From the NCBI GenBank assembly GCA_040510375.1, contig JBEVJC010000014.1, positions 124,001 through 188,000 of the forward strand: a stretch of 64,000 nt of DNA. Direction: 5' to 3'. Of the stretch, positions 56,373 through 64,000 are shown in pieces. How positions within the stretch are numbered: the first letter of the stretch is position 1; every line of letters begins with the position of its first letter. The position numbers and the translations under genes were made by a program. The notes beneath the pieces were generated by a model. That model did no database searches, was not told where the DNA came from, and saw nothing but the letters and a program-made list of their open reading frames with translations. Origin of the DNA: JBEVJC01 sp040510375 (GTDB taxonomy: Bacteria > Bacteroidota > Bacteroidia > Chitinophagales > Chitinophagaceae).

Positions 56373-56378
56373 AGATTT

Positions 56379-57104
56379 TTAAACTTCGTTAATCAGGTGC
56401 GACTGGAAAACTTTTTCAAAATTCGCCTTCACCTTTTCCTTGATTTCCTGCATGTCTACCGGATGGCCTAATTCTTTTTCCATCGACGTAACCTGTTTAT
56501 CCTGGATCCCGCAGGGCACTATATAATCAAAATAACGCAGGTCGGTGTTTACATTAAATGCAAATCCATGCATGGTCACCCAGCGCGAGCTGCGAACGCC
56601 GATTGCCCCGATCTTCCGTTCCCTTCCCTTAATAGCTGCATCAAGCCATACACCTGTTTCACCAGGCGAACGTTCTCCTATTAATCCATATTCCGCCATG
56701 GTCAGGATCATCACTTCTTCTATATTCCGCAGGTACCGGCCGATATCCGTATAATATTTTTCAAGATCAAGGATCGGGTAACCTACCAGTTGCTGGGGAC
56801 CATGAAACGTAATATCACCACCGCGGTTGGAATAAAAAAATTCAATCTGTTTTTCGGCAAGCTGTTCCCCGGTCAGTAATACATTGGTAATATCACCGCT
56901 TTTACCCAGGGTATAAACAGCAGGATGCTCCACAAATAACAGGTAATGATTGGTGGCTGGTGCATAGGCCTCCCCTGCCATCTCCCGGTCGCGCGCCTGC
57001 TTTTTAAGGTCAAGATTTGCCTGGAGCAATTTCTCCTGGTATTCCCAGGCCTCTTTATAAGGCATTTGCTCCAAATCCCTGAAGGTCACTGTTTGTATGT
57101 CCAT
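56379..57104 (-). CDS. lipB: Lipoyl(octanoyl) transferase
   Basis: 241 residues. Moves octanoyl from acyl carrier protein to E2 and GcvH domains. NRGGDITFHGPQQLVGYPI, IGAIGVRSSRWVTMHG (catalytic Lys replaced in part; the Lys is at RKIGAIG) and the nucleophile Cys in YIVPCGI are present. Its stop is 6 nt from the convergent hypothetical gene. Confidence 0.94.
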   Translation of the reverse strand: MDIQTVTFRDLEQMPYKEAWEYQEKLLQANLDLKKQARDREMAGEAYAPATNHYLLFVEHPAVYTLGKSGDITNVLLTGEQLAEKQIEFFYSNRGGDITFHGPQQLVGYPILDLEKYYTDIGRYLRNIEEVMILTMAEYGLIGERSPGETGVWLDAAIKGRERKIGAIGVRSSRWVTMHGFAFNVNTDLRYFDYIVPCGIQDKQVTSMEKELGHPVDMQEIKEKVKANFEKVFQSHLINEV

Positions 57105-57204
57105 GGTCGAACTGCAAAATTCATCCTAATTAGGGGATTTTCCAAAAGGCCAACCGATGCGGGGGAGCGCGCAACCATTACCTTTGGCGAAAATCAGGGA
57201 ACGA

Positions 57205-58278
57205 ATGACGGATGAATTGGAACAGGCGGGCGATATGGCTGATCAGCCCGAGGTGAGTGAAGAGCTTTTTGAGCGGTTTCATTTTAAGATCGATAAGGGC
57301 CAGGAACCCCTGCGCATCGATAAATTCCTGATGAGCAGGATCGAAGGCGCCACGCGTAATAAACTCCAGCGGTCCATTACCAATGAAATGGTATTGGTGA
57401 ATGGTAAGCCTGTTAAATCAAATTACAGGATCAGGCCACTTGACGAGATCGTTATTTTCTCCGATATGCACCCCGACGAAACGGATGTGGTGCCGGAAGA
57501 AATGGACCTCAATATAATTTATGAAGATGATCAGATCATGCTGATCAATAAACCAGCAGGAATGGTAGTCCACCCCGGCAGCGGAAACTATTCAGGCACC
57601 TTACTCAACGGTGCTGCCTGGCACCTGCAACACCAGAATCCCGCCATCTCGGAGGAGCTGCTTCCCCGTTTCGGCCTGGTTCACCGGATTGATAAAAATA
57701 CCAGCGGATTGCTGGTGATGGCCAAGACGGACAAAGCAATGCGTCATCTTGCGAAACAGTTTTTCGATCATACCATTCAACGTAAATACATCGCATTGGT
57801 TTGGGGTGATGTGGAAGCCGATGAAGGAACCATCATTGCACATGTGGGACGTCACCAGCGTTTCCGGAAATTATTTGAAGCCTATCCCGAAGGTGACCAT
57901 GGAAAGGAAGCCATCACGCACTATAAAGTACTGGAACGCTTCGGTTATGTAACACTGGTGCAATGCATCCTGGAAACAGGCCGCACCCACCAGATCAGGG
58001 TACACATGAAGTACATCGGCCATCCCCTTTTCAATGATGATTTTTATGGTGGAGATAAAATTGTAAAGGGTACTGTTTATTCAAAATACAAACAGTTTGT
58101 TGAAAATTGTTTTGCCGTGTGCAAACGCCAGGCTCTACATGCCAAAACACTTGGTTTTACACATCCAGGTACGGGCGAAGAAGTTTTCTTTGAAACCGAA
58201 CTGGCAACGGATATGGAACAGGTGATTGAACGCTGGAGAAAATATGTAAGTACGGTTGGGAATAAACTGGAGGATTGA
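57205..58278 (+). CDS. rluD: RluA-family pseudouridine synthase
   Basis: 357 residues from MTDELEQAGD (an earlier ATG at 57157 is in the lipB promoter region). S4 RNA-binding domain (about 40-100), then the catalytic domain with HRIDKNTSGLLVMAK, the Asp being the catalytic residue, and GRTHQIRVHM. Modifies 23S rRNA, most likely the RluD site set; RluA or RluC activity cannot be ruled out. Confidence 0.9.
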   Translation: MTDELEQAGDMADQPEVSEELFERFHFKIDKGQEPLRIDKFLMSRIEGATRNKLQRSITNEMVLVNGKPVKSNYRIRPLDEIVIFSDMHPDETDVVPEEMDLNIIYEDDQIMLINKPAGMVVHPGSGNYSGTLLNGAAWHLQHQNPAISEELLPRFGLVHRIDKNTSGLLVMAKTDKAMRHLAKQFFDHTIQRKYIALVWGDVEADEGTIIAHVGRHQRFRKLFEAYPEGDHGKEAITHYKVLERFGYVTLVQCILETGRTHQIRVHMKYIGHPLFNDDFYGGDKIVKGTVYSKYKQFVENCFAVCKRQALHAKTLGFTHPGTGEEVFFETELATDMEQVIERWRKYVSTVGNKLED

Positions 58279-58294
58279 TGTTCCGGAGCAGTTA

Positions 58295-59233
58295 CTAGTC
58301 TGTGAAGTCAAACAGGGTTGCCGTAAACACACCACGCTCCCTTTTTTTCAGCACTACATCCCAGTTACCGCTGTAACGAAGCGTGCGCGGCACCAGCAGC
58401 CCCTTATAACGGGTCATCTGCACTTCCATGGATACATCAAAATCATATACACCGGCATCGTAACTGAGTGAGTAGTTACGCGCCAGTACATCCATTGTTT
58501 TTGCATCAAACCAGGTGACCATATTATCAATCACAATCCGGTCCTTCTCGCCGGAACTCAGGTCCTCCCGGGCTTTTACAGTGAATACGTACGCCGACTG
58601 TTCTTCATACATAACCTGATCGATGCTGAAATCGTACAGTTCTGCCACATCCGGATCAAAGATGTTGATCTTCTCCCCGATGAACGGAATACCCGGGATT
58701 TTTTTACCCGGGTTAAAAAACAGCATCTTTAATTGTTCCTTATGTTTTTCAGTACCTGATTTTCCCCGGGCAGTAAAACTTGAACCAGCTACAATATTGG
58801 TTTCACCGCATACCTGGCCCGTGGTAAAAAAAAGACCGGCATATAATTCCGCTGTATAATAGTTATAACCACTGTCACGGTTATAAAAGTCACCCTGCAC
58901 CGTTTCACCCAATTTATCCATGGTCCTGCAGTTGCCGGTATGATGCTGGATGGTGCGGCTTTGCAAACCTGCTTTCTGCCTGCCTTTTTTATCCATGATA
59001 CGGATATCATTCAGCGAGGTAAAGCCCAGCACATGAAGGTTTTTGAAAGCCTTATAAAAACTGCTGTCGTTCTTCACGCGATCGATAAACTTCGGCACAT
59101 TCACATCGGTACGCACTACCACTTCACTCAATGAAATCATCTTAGCCAGACGTTCCGTATCCAGTGAATCCGTCTGCCCCATGCAGTTTAAACAGATTAG
59201 TTGAGCAAACGCTATTTTCAGTAAGGTCCTCAA
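58295..59233 (-). CDS. Hypothetical secreted protein
   Basis: 312 residues with a signal peptide ending near CMGQ. The body is beta-rich with repeated YNYYTAELYAGLF-like and DNMVTWFDAKTMDVLARNY segments. I do not recognise the family. Its ATG overlaps the def stop by 4 nt, so it is co-transcribed with peptide deformylase. Confidence 0.65.
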   Translation of the reverse strand: MRTLLKIAFAQLICLNCMGQTDSLDTERLAKMISLSEVVVRTDVNVPKFIDRVKNDSSFYKAFKNLHVLGFTSLNDIRIMDKKGRQKAGLQSRTIQHHTGNCRTMDKLGETVQGDFYNRDSGYNYYTAELYAGLFFTTGQVCGETNIVAGSSFTARGKSGTEKHKEQLKMLFFNPGKKIPGIPFIGEKINIFDPDVAELYDFSIDQVMYEEQSAYVFTVKAREDLSSGEKDRIVIDNMVTWFDAKTMDVLARNYSLSYDAGVYDFDVSMEVQMTRYKGLLVPRTLRYSGNWDVVLKKRERGVFTATLFDFTD

Positions 59234-59808
59234 AGCGGGAACATCATTTTGTAATCAACCTTGATTTTGCCTTTGGAAATATCATTTAATTTTCCTTTCA
59301 TCAATTTGCGTTTGAGGTTGGATATATGGTCGATGAATAATTTCCCTTCGATATGATCATACTCATGTAGGATTACGCGTGCTGAAATGCCGACAAATGT
59401 TTTTTCCTGCTCAACAAAATTTTCATCGAGGTAACGGAGGTTCACTGTGCGTTGCCGGTTTACATCTTCCCTGATCTTCGGAATGCTAAGGCAGCCTTCG
59501 TTGTAGGCCCATTCCTCGCCGTCAAGTGATACTATATGGGCGTTGATGAACACCTGCTTTGTACCCGGATTATCGGGGTAGCCTGCTTTCTCTTCGTCGT
59601 CCATATTTTCGAACATCTGTGCCGTATCGATTACGAACAAACGGATGCTGCGGTTAATCTGTGGTGCGGCCAGTCCCACGCCATTACTTTCATACATGGT
59701 ATCCCACATATCAGCTATTAATTTTTCCAGGCCAGGATACTCAGGACCAATATCTTCTGCTATTTTACGAAGAACAGGGTGCCCATATGCTACAATTGGA
59801 AGGATCAT
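59230..59808 (-). CDS. def: Peptide deformylase
   Basis: 192 residues from ATG 59808 (a TTG precedes it). Removes the N-formyl group from new proteins. All three motifs are present: GVGLAAPQ, EGCLS and HEYDH, giving the Cys, His, His metal ligands and catalytic Glu-like position. Member of the minus-strand run that begins at 61873. Confidence 0.96.
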   Translation of the reverse strand: MILPIVAYGHPVLRKIAEDIGPEYPGLEKLIADMWDTMYESNGVGLAAPQINRSIRLFVIDTAQMFENMDDEEKAGYPDNPGTKQVFINAHIVSLDGEEWAYNEGCLSIPKIREDVNRQRTVNLRYLDENFVEQEKTFVGISARVILHEYDHIEGKLFIDHISNLKRKLMKGKLNDISKGKIKVDYKMMFPL

Positions 59809-59916
59809 CAAAATCAGATTATCGGTTAAAAATCAATCATCAAAGTTAACTGATTCGGGTAAAACGACAGTAACACGGGTTCCGCAGCGGTTGATAAGCA
59901 AGTCCCGCGCCAGTTC

Positions 59917-60333
59917 TTACCGGTTCACCGAATTCATATATTCCTGCAACATAATCGCAGCAGCAATTTCATCGACCAGCGCTTTATTACGGCGCTGCAT
60001 TTTTTTCAATCCCATTTCAAGCATGGCAGCTTTTGCCATTTTTGAAGTGAAGCGCTCGTCAACCGTTCGTAACGGTATAACCGGAAAAGTTTTTTTAAAT
60101 TCCTTTATAAACTTTTCAACCAGTGCTGTTGCATGGGTGGCGGTATCATCCCAGTTACGCGGATCACCAATGATTACCAGTTCAACCTCCTCACGACTGA
60201 AATAGTCTTTCAGGAAGGGGGTCAGTTGCCGGGACTCCACCGTGGTGAGGCCCGTTGCAATAAGCTGCAGTGGATCTGTCACGGCAATTCCGGTCCGTTT
60301 CAAACCATAATCGATAGCAAGGATCCGCGCCAT
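59917..60333 (-). CDS. ruvX: RuvX/YqgF pre-16S rRNA nuclease-like protein
   Basis: 138 residues, RNase H-like fold. First motif ILAIDYGLKRTGIA with the acidic residue, VIGDPRNWDDTATH in the middle, VDERFTSK, and DEIAAAIMLQEYM at the end. Known for maturation of the 16S rRNA 5' end (annotated earlier as a Holliday junction resolvase). 12 nt after the prenyltransferase. Confidence 0.93.
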   Translation of the reverse strand: MARILAIDYGLKRTGIAVTDPLQLIATGLTTVESRQLTPFLKDYFSREEVELVIIGDPRNWDDTATHATALVEKFIKEFKKTFPVIPLRTVDERFTSKMAKAAMLEMGLKKMQRRNKALVDEIAAAIMLQEYMNSVNR

Positions 60334-60345
60334 TTAACTATATTA

Positions 60346-61320
60346 TCAATTGATGAAAAGATCGGCGATTACAAACAGTGCGAACACGATGGATGCGATA
60401 CCATTGGCGGTCATAAAAGCAAGGTTGACCTTACGCAGGTCGTCCGGCCTCACAATGGAGTGCTGGTAAACCAGCATGCCCGCAAACACTGCAACCCCTA
60501 CCCAGTACAACCAGTGGAACTGGCCGTAGATGCCACCCGCAATTACACAGAGCGCACTCAGCAGGTGTAGTACTTCCGACACACGCAGTGCTTTCTGTTT
60601 ACCAAGCCAGGAAGGCATGGAAAATAATTTCTCCGTCCGGTCAAACTCTTCATCCTGCAATGCATAGATGATATCAAATCCGCTTACCCAGAAAATCACA
60701 GCGAAAGAAAATAATACCGGAAGCAGGGCGAATGCACCGGTTACCGCCAGGTAGGCACCGATGGGTGCCAGTGAAAGTCCGAGACCAAGCACCAGGTGGC
60801 AAAGTGGTGTAAAACGCTTGGTATAACTATATCCCAGCACAACAAGCAACGCCACCGGGGAAAGGTAAAAGCAGGTGCGGTTGATAAACCAGGTGCAGAC
60901 AATAAAAAGTATACAATTAATAATGGTGAACCATAAAACACTGCTGGCACTCAGGATCCCGGCGGGGATTTCACGGATTGCGGTCCGGGGATTCTTTGCA
61001 TCGAAATGCCGGTCGAGATACCGGTTAAAAGCCATAGCTGCGCTTCGCGCGAAGACCATACAGGCGATTACCAGCAGCAGGTAAATACCAATAAGAACGT
61101 AGCGGTTATCCGTACTATTTAATTTATAAATGAGCGAATCAGCAGAAATACCCGCAGCCGGTGCTGAAAGAAAGCCGTCGCCGCCCAATCCTTCAAAAGA
61201 AAGCGGGCCCGCAAAATGAGGTTCTGCCAGGGCGAGGAAAAAGCCGATCATTGCGAAGGGCATTGCGAAAATGGTATGCGAAAATCTGATAAGACTCAGG
61301 TAGGTTCGAACGGTAGACAT
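60346..61320 (-). CDS. UbiA-family prenyltransferase (quinone synthesis)
   Basis: 324 residues, eight to nine helices. The Mg-prenyl-PP motifs are FNRYLDRHFDAKNPRTA and DIIYALQDEEFDR. Attaches a polyprenyl tail to an aromatic acid; in Bacteroidota most likely in menaquinone synthesis (MqnP type in organisms using futalosine). Pathway not testable here. A TACCTTTG box is at 61325-61332, right before the ATG. Confidence 0.85.
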   Translation of the reverse strand: MSTVRTYLSLIRFSHTIFAMPFAMIGFFLALAEPHFAGPLSFEGLGGDGFLSAPAAGISADSLIYKLNSTDNRYVLIGIYLLLVIACMVFARSAAMAFNRYLDRHFDAKNPRTAIREIPAGILSASSVLWFTIINCILFIVCTWFINRTCFYLSPVALLVVLGYSYTKRFTPLCHLVLGLGLSLAPIGAYLAVTGAFALLPVLFSFAVIFWVSGFDIIYALQDEEFDRTEKLFSMPSWLGKQKALRVSEVLHLLSALCVIAGGIYGQFHWLYWVGVAVFAGMLVYQHSIVRPDDLRKVNLAFMTANGIASIVFALFVIADLFIN

Positions 61321-61324
61321 CCGG

Positions 61325-61332
61325 CAAAGGTA
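61325..61332 (-). promoter_or_regulatory. -7-like element before the prenyltransferase gene
   Basis: TACCTTTG on the minus strand, 4 nt before the ATG at 61320. If used, the message would be leaderless. No strong -33 seen. Confidence 0.35.
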
Positions 61333-61333
61333 A

Positions 61334-61873
61334 TCAATGCTTCAATTTGATCCTTGGTCTCACCAGTTCCCAGAGTACAATCCCTACGGCTGTGGCTATA
61401 TTAAGGGAATGTTTCATACCAAGCTGGGGGATTTCAATACAGCCATCACACAGAGCGATAGTCGATTGTTCCACCCCGGTGACCTCGTTGCCAAAAACAA
61501 CGGCGATCCGGTCCGACAGGCCTGCCGGCAGGTCCTGCAATTTAATGCTGTCCGATGCCTGCTCCACTGCGTATACCCTGAAACCCTGTAGCCTGGCCTC
61601 TTCCAGGGCCTCGGCACTGGTGGCAAAATGTTTCCATTCAACGGTATCCTCTGCACCAAGTGCCGTTTTTTTTATTTCCTTGTGGGGTGGTTTTGCTGAG
61701 TACCCAATGATGTAGATGGCCTGCACCAGGAATGCATCCGATGTACGGAATACGCTGCCCACATTATAGGCGCTCCGGATATTTTCCAGGATTACAATCA
61801 GTGGGGTTTTCTCCGCTTCGCGGAATTCTTCCGGTGACTTACGCTCCAGTTCTTCCATACTCAGTTTTCGCAT
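61334..61873 (-). CDS. TrmH/SpoU-family RNA methyltransferase
   Basis: 179 residues, SPOUT fold without an N-terminal extension. Motif 1 LENIRSAYNVGSVFRTSDAF, motif 2 VVFGNEVTGV and motif 3 IPQLGMKHSLNIATAVGIVL form the knotted SAM site. Methylates a ribose in tRNA or rRNA; target unknown. It begins the minus-strand run down to 58295. Confidence 0.88.
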   Translation of the reverse strand: MRKLSMEELERKSPEEFREAEKTPLIVILENIRSAYNVGSVFRTSDAFLVQAIYIIGYSAKPPHKEIKKTALGAEDTVEWKHFATSAEALEEARLQGFRVYAVEQASDSIKLQDLPAGLSDRIAVVFGNEVTGVEQSTIALCDGCIEIPQLGMKHSLNIATAVGIVLWELVRPRIKLKH

Positions 61874-61877
61874 CCGG

Positions 61878-61885
61878 CAAAATTA
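61878..61885 (-). promoter_or_regulatory. -7 element of the TrmH-type gene
   Basis: TAATTTTG on the minus strand, 4 nt before the ATG at 61873; the same arrangement as before the prenyltransferase, again followed by CCGGATG. Confidence 0.4.
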
Positions 61886-61913
61886 ATGGAAGAAGGGTTA
61901 TGCACTGCAGCCA

Positions 61914-62094
61914 CTTACAATGTCATCGCCTAAATAATCACTTTATCCATACCTACAAAGTCATCCCCCGGTTAATCAGTTCATCAACCTACAAAGTCAT
62001 CTCCCAATTAATAAGTTCATCAACCTACAAAGTCATCCCCAATTAATCAGTTCATCCACCTACAAAGTCATCCCCCAATTAATCAGCGCATCTA
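61914..62094. repeat. Five tandem copies of the serine-hydrolase 3' end
   Basis: Copies at about 61914-61951, 61952-61987, 61988-62023, 62024-62058 and 62059-62094, period 35-38. The last copy is the true end of the hydrolase gene (codons for ALINWGMTL then TAG, stop at 62060-62062). The other four lie after the stop and grow more diverged with distance; the farthest differs at about ten places. Confidence 0.88.
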
Positions 62095-63196
62095 CTTCAG
62101 CTGGTGCACCACGAAGTTTTTTCGACGATCGTTTATGACCGAGCCGTACTATCACCAGTTGTCTGGACGGTATCACAATAATATACTGACCCAGGATACC
62201 ACGTGCATAAAAGACACCGGGGAAGGCCGGACGAAGCCACCACTGGTAACCATAATAATCAACGGGATTACCATCATCATCGGGAATCATACAGGGACGG
62301 ATGGATTCAAGGAAATACGAAGAATCAATAACTGGTTGTCCGTTCCACTTGCCGCTGTCGAGCATAAGTTGTCCGATACGGGCAAAGTCCCTGGCATTGG
62401 AATTAAAACAACAAAATGCCTTGGCCGAACCACCTGCCTTGTCGGTACTCCACAATGCAGGATGTTCAGCACCTACAGGTCCCCATAATTTTTCGGCTGC
62501 ATACTCACTGAGTGAACGGCCGGTAACTTTTTCAAGGATCAGGCCCAGCAATTCAGTATCGCCAGAACGATAAGAGAACAAGGTGCCTGGTTGTTTTTCA
62601 ATCTTCACGCGGGTGGCCGTCTTACGAAGATCATTGCCATAATAAGATTCGGTGGTGATGGATAGCGGGTTTACGTACGACTCCTCCCAGTTGCTGCCAC
62701 TGCTCATGGTCAGCAGGTCCCTGATCTTCAGTTGGGCGGCAAGGCTTGTAGAGAATTCGGGAAGATAGGCCCCAACCGGTTCATCAACCGAGCGGATCAG
62801 TCCTTCACGTATTGCGGCACCAACAAGCAGGCTGGTAATACTCTTTGCCACGGAAAATGAATTGGAATGGGAAGTATCACTGTATCCGTCATCATATTTT
62901 TCATAAATGATTTCCCGGTTTTTAATAACCAGCAGGGATACGGTCTCCAGGTCCTTCAGCATTGACTGGAGATCGGAAGGCATGGTTGTTTTTGATAACT
63001 GGTCCGACACAACCCATGGCTGAGGTTTTGATATGTTAACCGTATCATTGGTAAAAATTTTATAGTCATCGATCCCTGCAAAGTTGTAGTACACGGCTTT
63101 GAACAGGTAGGTACGTCCGCTGATCAATGCATAACCCGAAAACGCGATGAGTACCAGGAACAGGAAAACGAAGAGGTATTTAAAAAACTTTCTCAT
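62060..63196 (-). CDS. Serine hydrolase (class C beta-lactamase fold)
   Basis: 378 residues from MRKFFKYLFVF at 63196; the longer frame adds an implausible N-terminus. One N-terminal membrane anchor (about 5-27). SxxK motif SVAK (115-118), Tyr motif YRS in LFSYRSGDTELLG, and ARGILGQY near the C-terminus. Related to PBP4*/EstB-type enzymes. Different subgroup from the lipoprotein at 17446. Activity unknown. Confidence 0.87.
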   Translation of the reverse strand: MRKFFKYLFVFLFLVLIAFSGYALISGRTYLFKAVYYNFAGIDDYKIFTNDTVNISKPQPWVVSDQLSKTTMPSDLQSMLKDLETVSLLVIKNREIIYEKYDDGYSDTSHSNSFSVAKSITSLLVGAAIREGLIRSVDEPVGAYLPEFSTSLAAQLKIRDLLTMSSGSNWEESYVNPLSITTESYYGNDLRKTATRVKIEKQPGTLFSYRSGDTELLGLILEKVTGRSLSEYAAEKLWGPVGAEHPALWSTDKAGGSAKAFCCFNSNARDFARIGQLMLDSGKWNGQPVIDSSYFLESIRPCMIPDDDGNPVDYYGYQWWLRPAFPGVFYARGILGQYIIVIPSRQLVIVRLGHKRSSKKLRGAPAEVDALINWGMTL

Positions 63197-63398
63197 GGAT
63201 TGAACTGATTTAGGAACGCGAAAAAACGGACCGTCTTCCAATGTACGAAAAAAGGGGCGCCCGGCTGGCAACCGCCTTTACGCTGTCCTGTCCACGGGCT
63301 GCGACCGGAAAAAAACGGCCACTAACATTAAAAAACGCTGCATAAATGTTTATTTAACCAGCAGATGCGACAATTAAATTTCTTACATAACCCTTCCT

Positions 63399-63406
63399 TA
63401 TTTTTG
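63399..63406 (+). promoter_or_regulatory. -7 element of mutS
   Basis: TATTTTTG, 30 nt before the mutS ATG. No clear TTG at the -33 position. Confidence 0.5.
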
Positions 63407-63436
63407 CCGTTCACCCCCAGTTACATTAACATAAAC

Positions 63437-64000
63437 ATGGCGAAAGCGAAGACTGAAGAAACTCCGATGATGCAACAGCACCGGGCGATCAAACAAAAAT
63501 ACCCCGATGCGGTGTTGCTGTTCCGCGTGGGTGATTTTTACGAGACATTCGGTCAGGATGCAATCATTGCTTCGCAGGTATTGGGGATCACCCTTACAAA
63601 AAGAAATAATGGTGCGGCATCATCGGCCGAGCTGGCGGGATTCCCGCATCATTCCATTGATACCTATTTACATAAACTGGTAAAGGCAGGATACCGGGTA
63701 GCAGTCTGCGACCAGCTGGAAGACCCGAAAACCGCAAAGGGTGTGGTAAAAAGAGGTGTGACGGATATGATTACACCCGGCACAACCGTGAATGATAAAT
63801 TACTTGACCATCATACCAATAACTTCCTTGCTGCCATACATTTTGGTGCTGATGATCAATACGGTCTCGCCTTTCTCGATATTTCCACCGGAGAGTTCCT
63901 GCTGGCAGAAGGGGACCGGGAATACGCAGAAAAATTATTACAGGGGTTCAAACCAAGTGAAGTTATTTTCCAGCGTCATAAACAAAAAAATTTCAGGGAA
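63437..64000 (+). CDS. mutS: DNA mismatch repair protein MutS, 5' part
   Basis: 188 codons from ATG 63437 to the window edge; the rest is outside. MMQQHRAIKQKYPDAVLLFRVGDFYE is the mismatch-recognition domain I with the Phe-x-Glu wedge (GDFYETF), followed by VAVCDQLEDPKTAKGVVKRGV and the connector domain. MutS binds mispaired bases. Only domain I and part of II are visible. Confidence 0.95.
   Translation, partial: MAKAKTEETPMMQQHRAIKQKYPDAVLLFRVGDFYETFGQDAIIASQVLGITLTKRNNGAASSAELAGFPHHSIDTYLHKLVKAGYRVAVCDQLEDPKTAKGVVKRGVTDMITPGTTVNDKLLDHHTNNFLAAIHFGADDQYGLAFLDISTGEFLLAEGDREYAEKLLQGFKPSEVIFQRHKQKNFRE

Noticed and set aside
61914..62094. A possible CRISPR array (five 35-38 bp units)
   Set aside because: Units are joined directly with no spacers and one unit is coding; no cas genes nearby.

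Overview
The window looks like a chromosomal segment of a Bacteroidota bacterium, most likely in or near the Chitinophagaceae. The signs are a C25 sortase-like protease beside a PorV-type barrel protein (type IX secretion), a GLPGLI-family protein, many lipoproteins, an AroQ-type chorismate mutase fused to DAHP synthase, and many starts preceded by the Bacteroidota promoter form TTG-N17-23-TAnnTTTG. No rRNA operon, CRISPR array, prophage or insertion sequence is visible. Genus cannot be fixed from this sequence alone.

Layout. 1-5.5 kb: a large PorU2-like protease (cut by the window edge) and its PorV-like partner. 5.7-14.1 kb: tyrS, an alpha/beta hydrolase, an SGNH hydrolase, a cyanophycin module (cyanophycinase, a small membrane protein, an amino-acid permease, cyanophycin synthetase) and tRNA-Gln. 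14.3-26.6 kb: an accessory stretch with an MBL-fold hydrolase, a broken feruloyl-esterase-type gene, a GLPGLI protein, a barrel protein with a serine hydrolase, an SRPBCC-ArsR operon with two clear operators, a TPR lipoprotein, an orphan FtsX-type permease, a calcineurin-like phosphoesterase and a small secreted protein. 26.6-32 kb: a five-gene nucleotide-sugar operon. 32-38 kb: waaA, a hypothetical gene, tdk, ccmB-ccmC-ccmD and glutamate dehydrogenase. 38-41.3 kb: OmpA-family protein and L,D-transpeptidase. 41.4-49.4 kb: a minus-strand aromatic amino-acid operon (pheA, aminotransferase, tyrA, DAHP synthase/chorismate mutase, aroB, aroA, aroC, DUF952). 49.4-53.4 kb: a DEAD-box helicase, a small lipoprotein, and an ECF sigma factor overlapping a membrane anti-sigma/trypsin-like protease fusion. 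53.5-64 kb: a nucleotidyltransferase, a D-cysteine desulfhydrase-like enzyme with an internal repeat, housekeeping genes (lipB, rluD-type, def, ruvX, ubiA-type, TrmH-type), a serine hydrolase and the start of mutS.

The strongest new observation is upstream of pheA. A good promoter is followed almost at once by a 25-codon leader ORF with seven Phe and two Tyr codons, then by segments that can form the four-segment 1:2 / 2:3 / 3:4 pairing of a classical transcription attenuator, ending in a 12-bp terminator hairpin with a U tract. It would control an operon carrying the shikimate entry and both the Phe and Tyr branches.

Other points: an ECF sigma factor translationally coupled to a single-pass protein that joins an anti-sigma-like cytoplasmic part to a periplasmic serine protease; an ArsR promoter with one palindrome exactly filling the -33/-7 spacer; and three short tandem duplications, two of which copy the 3' ends of genes including their stop codons.
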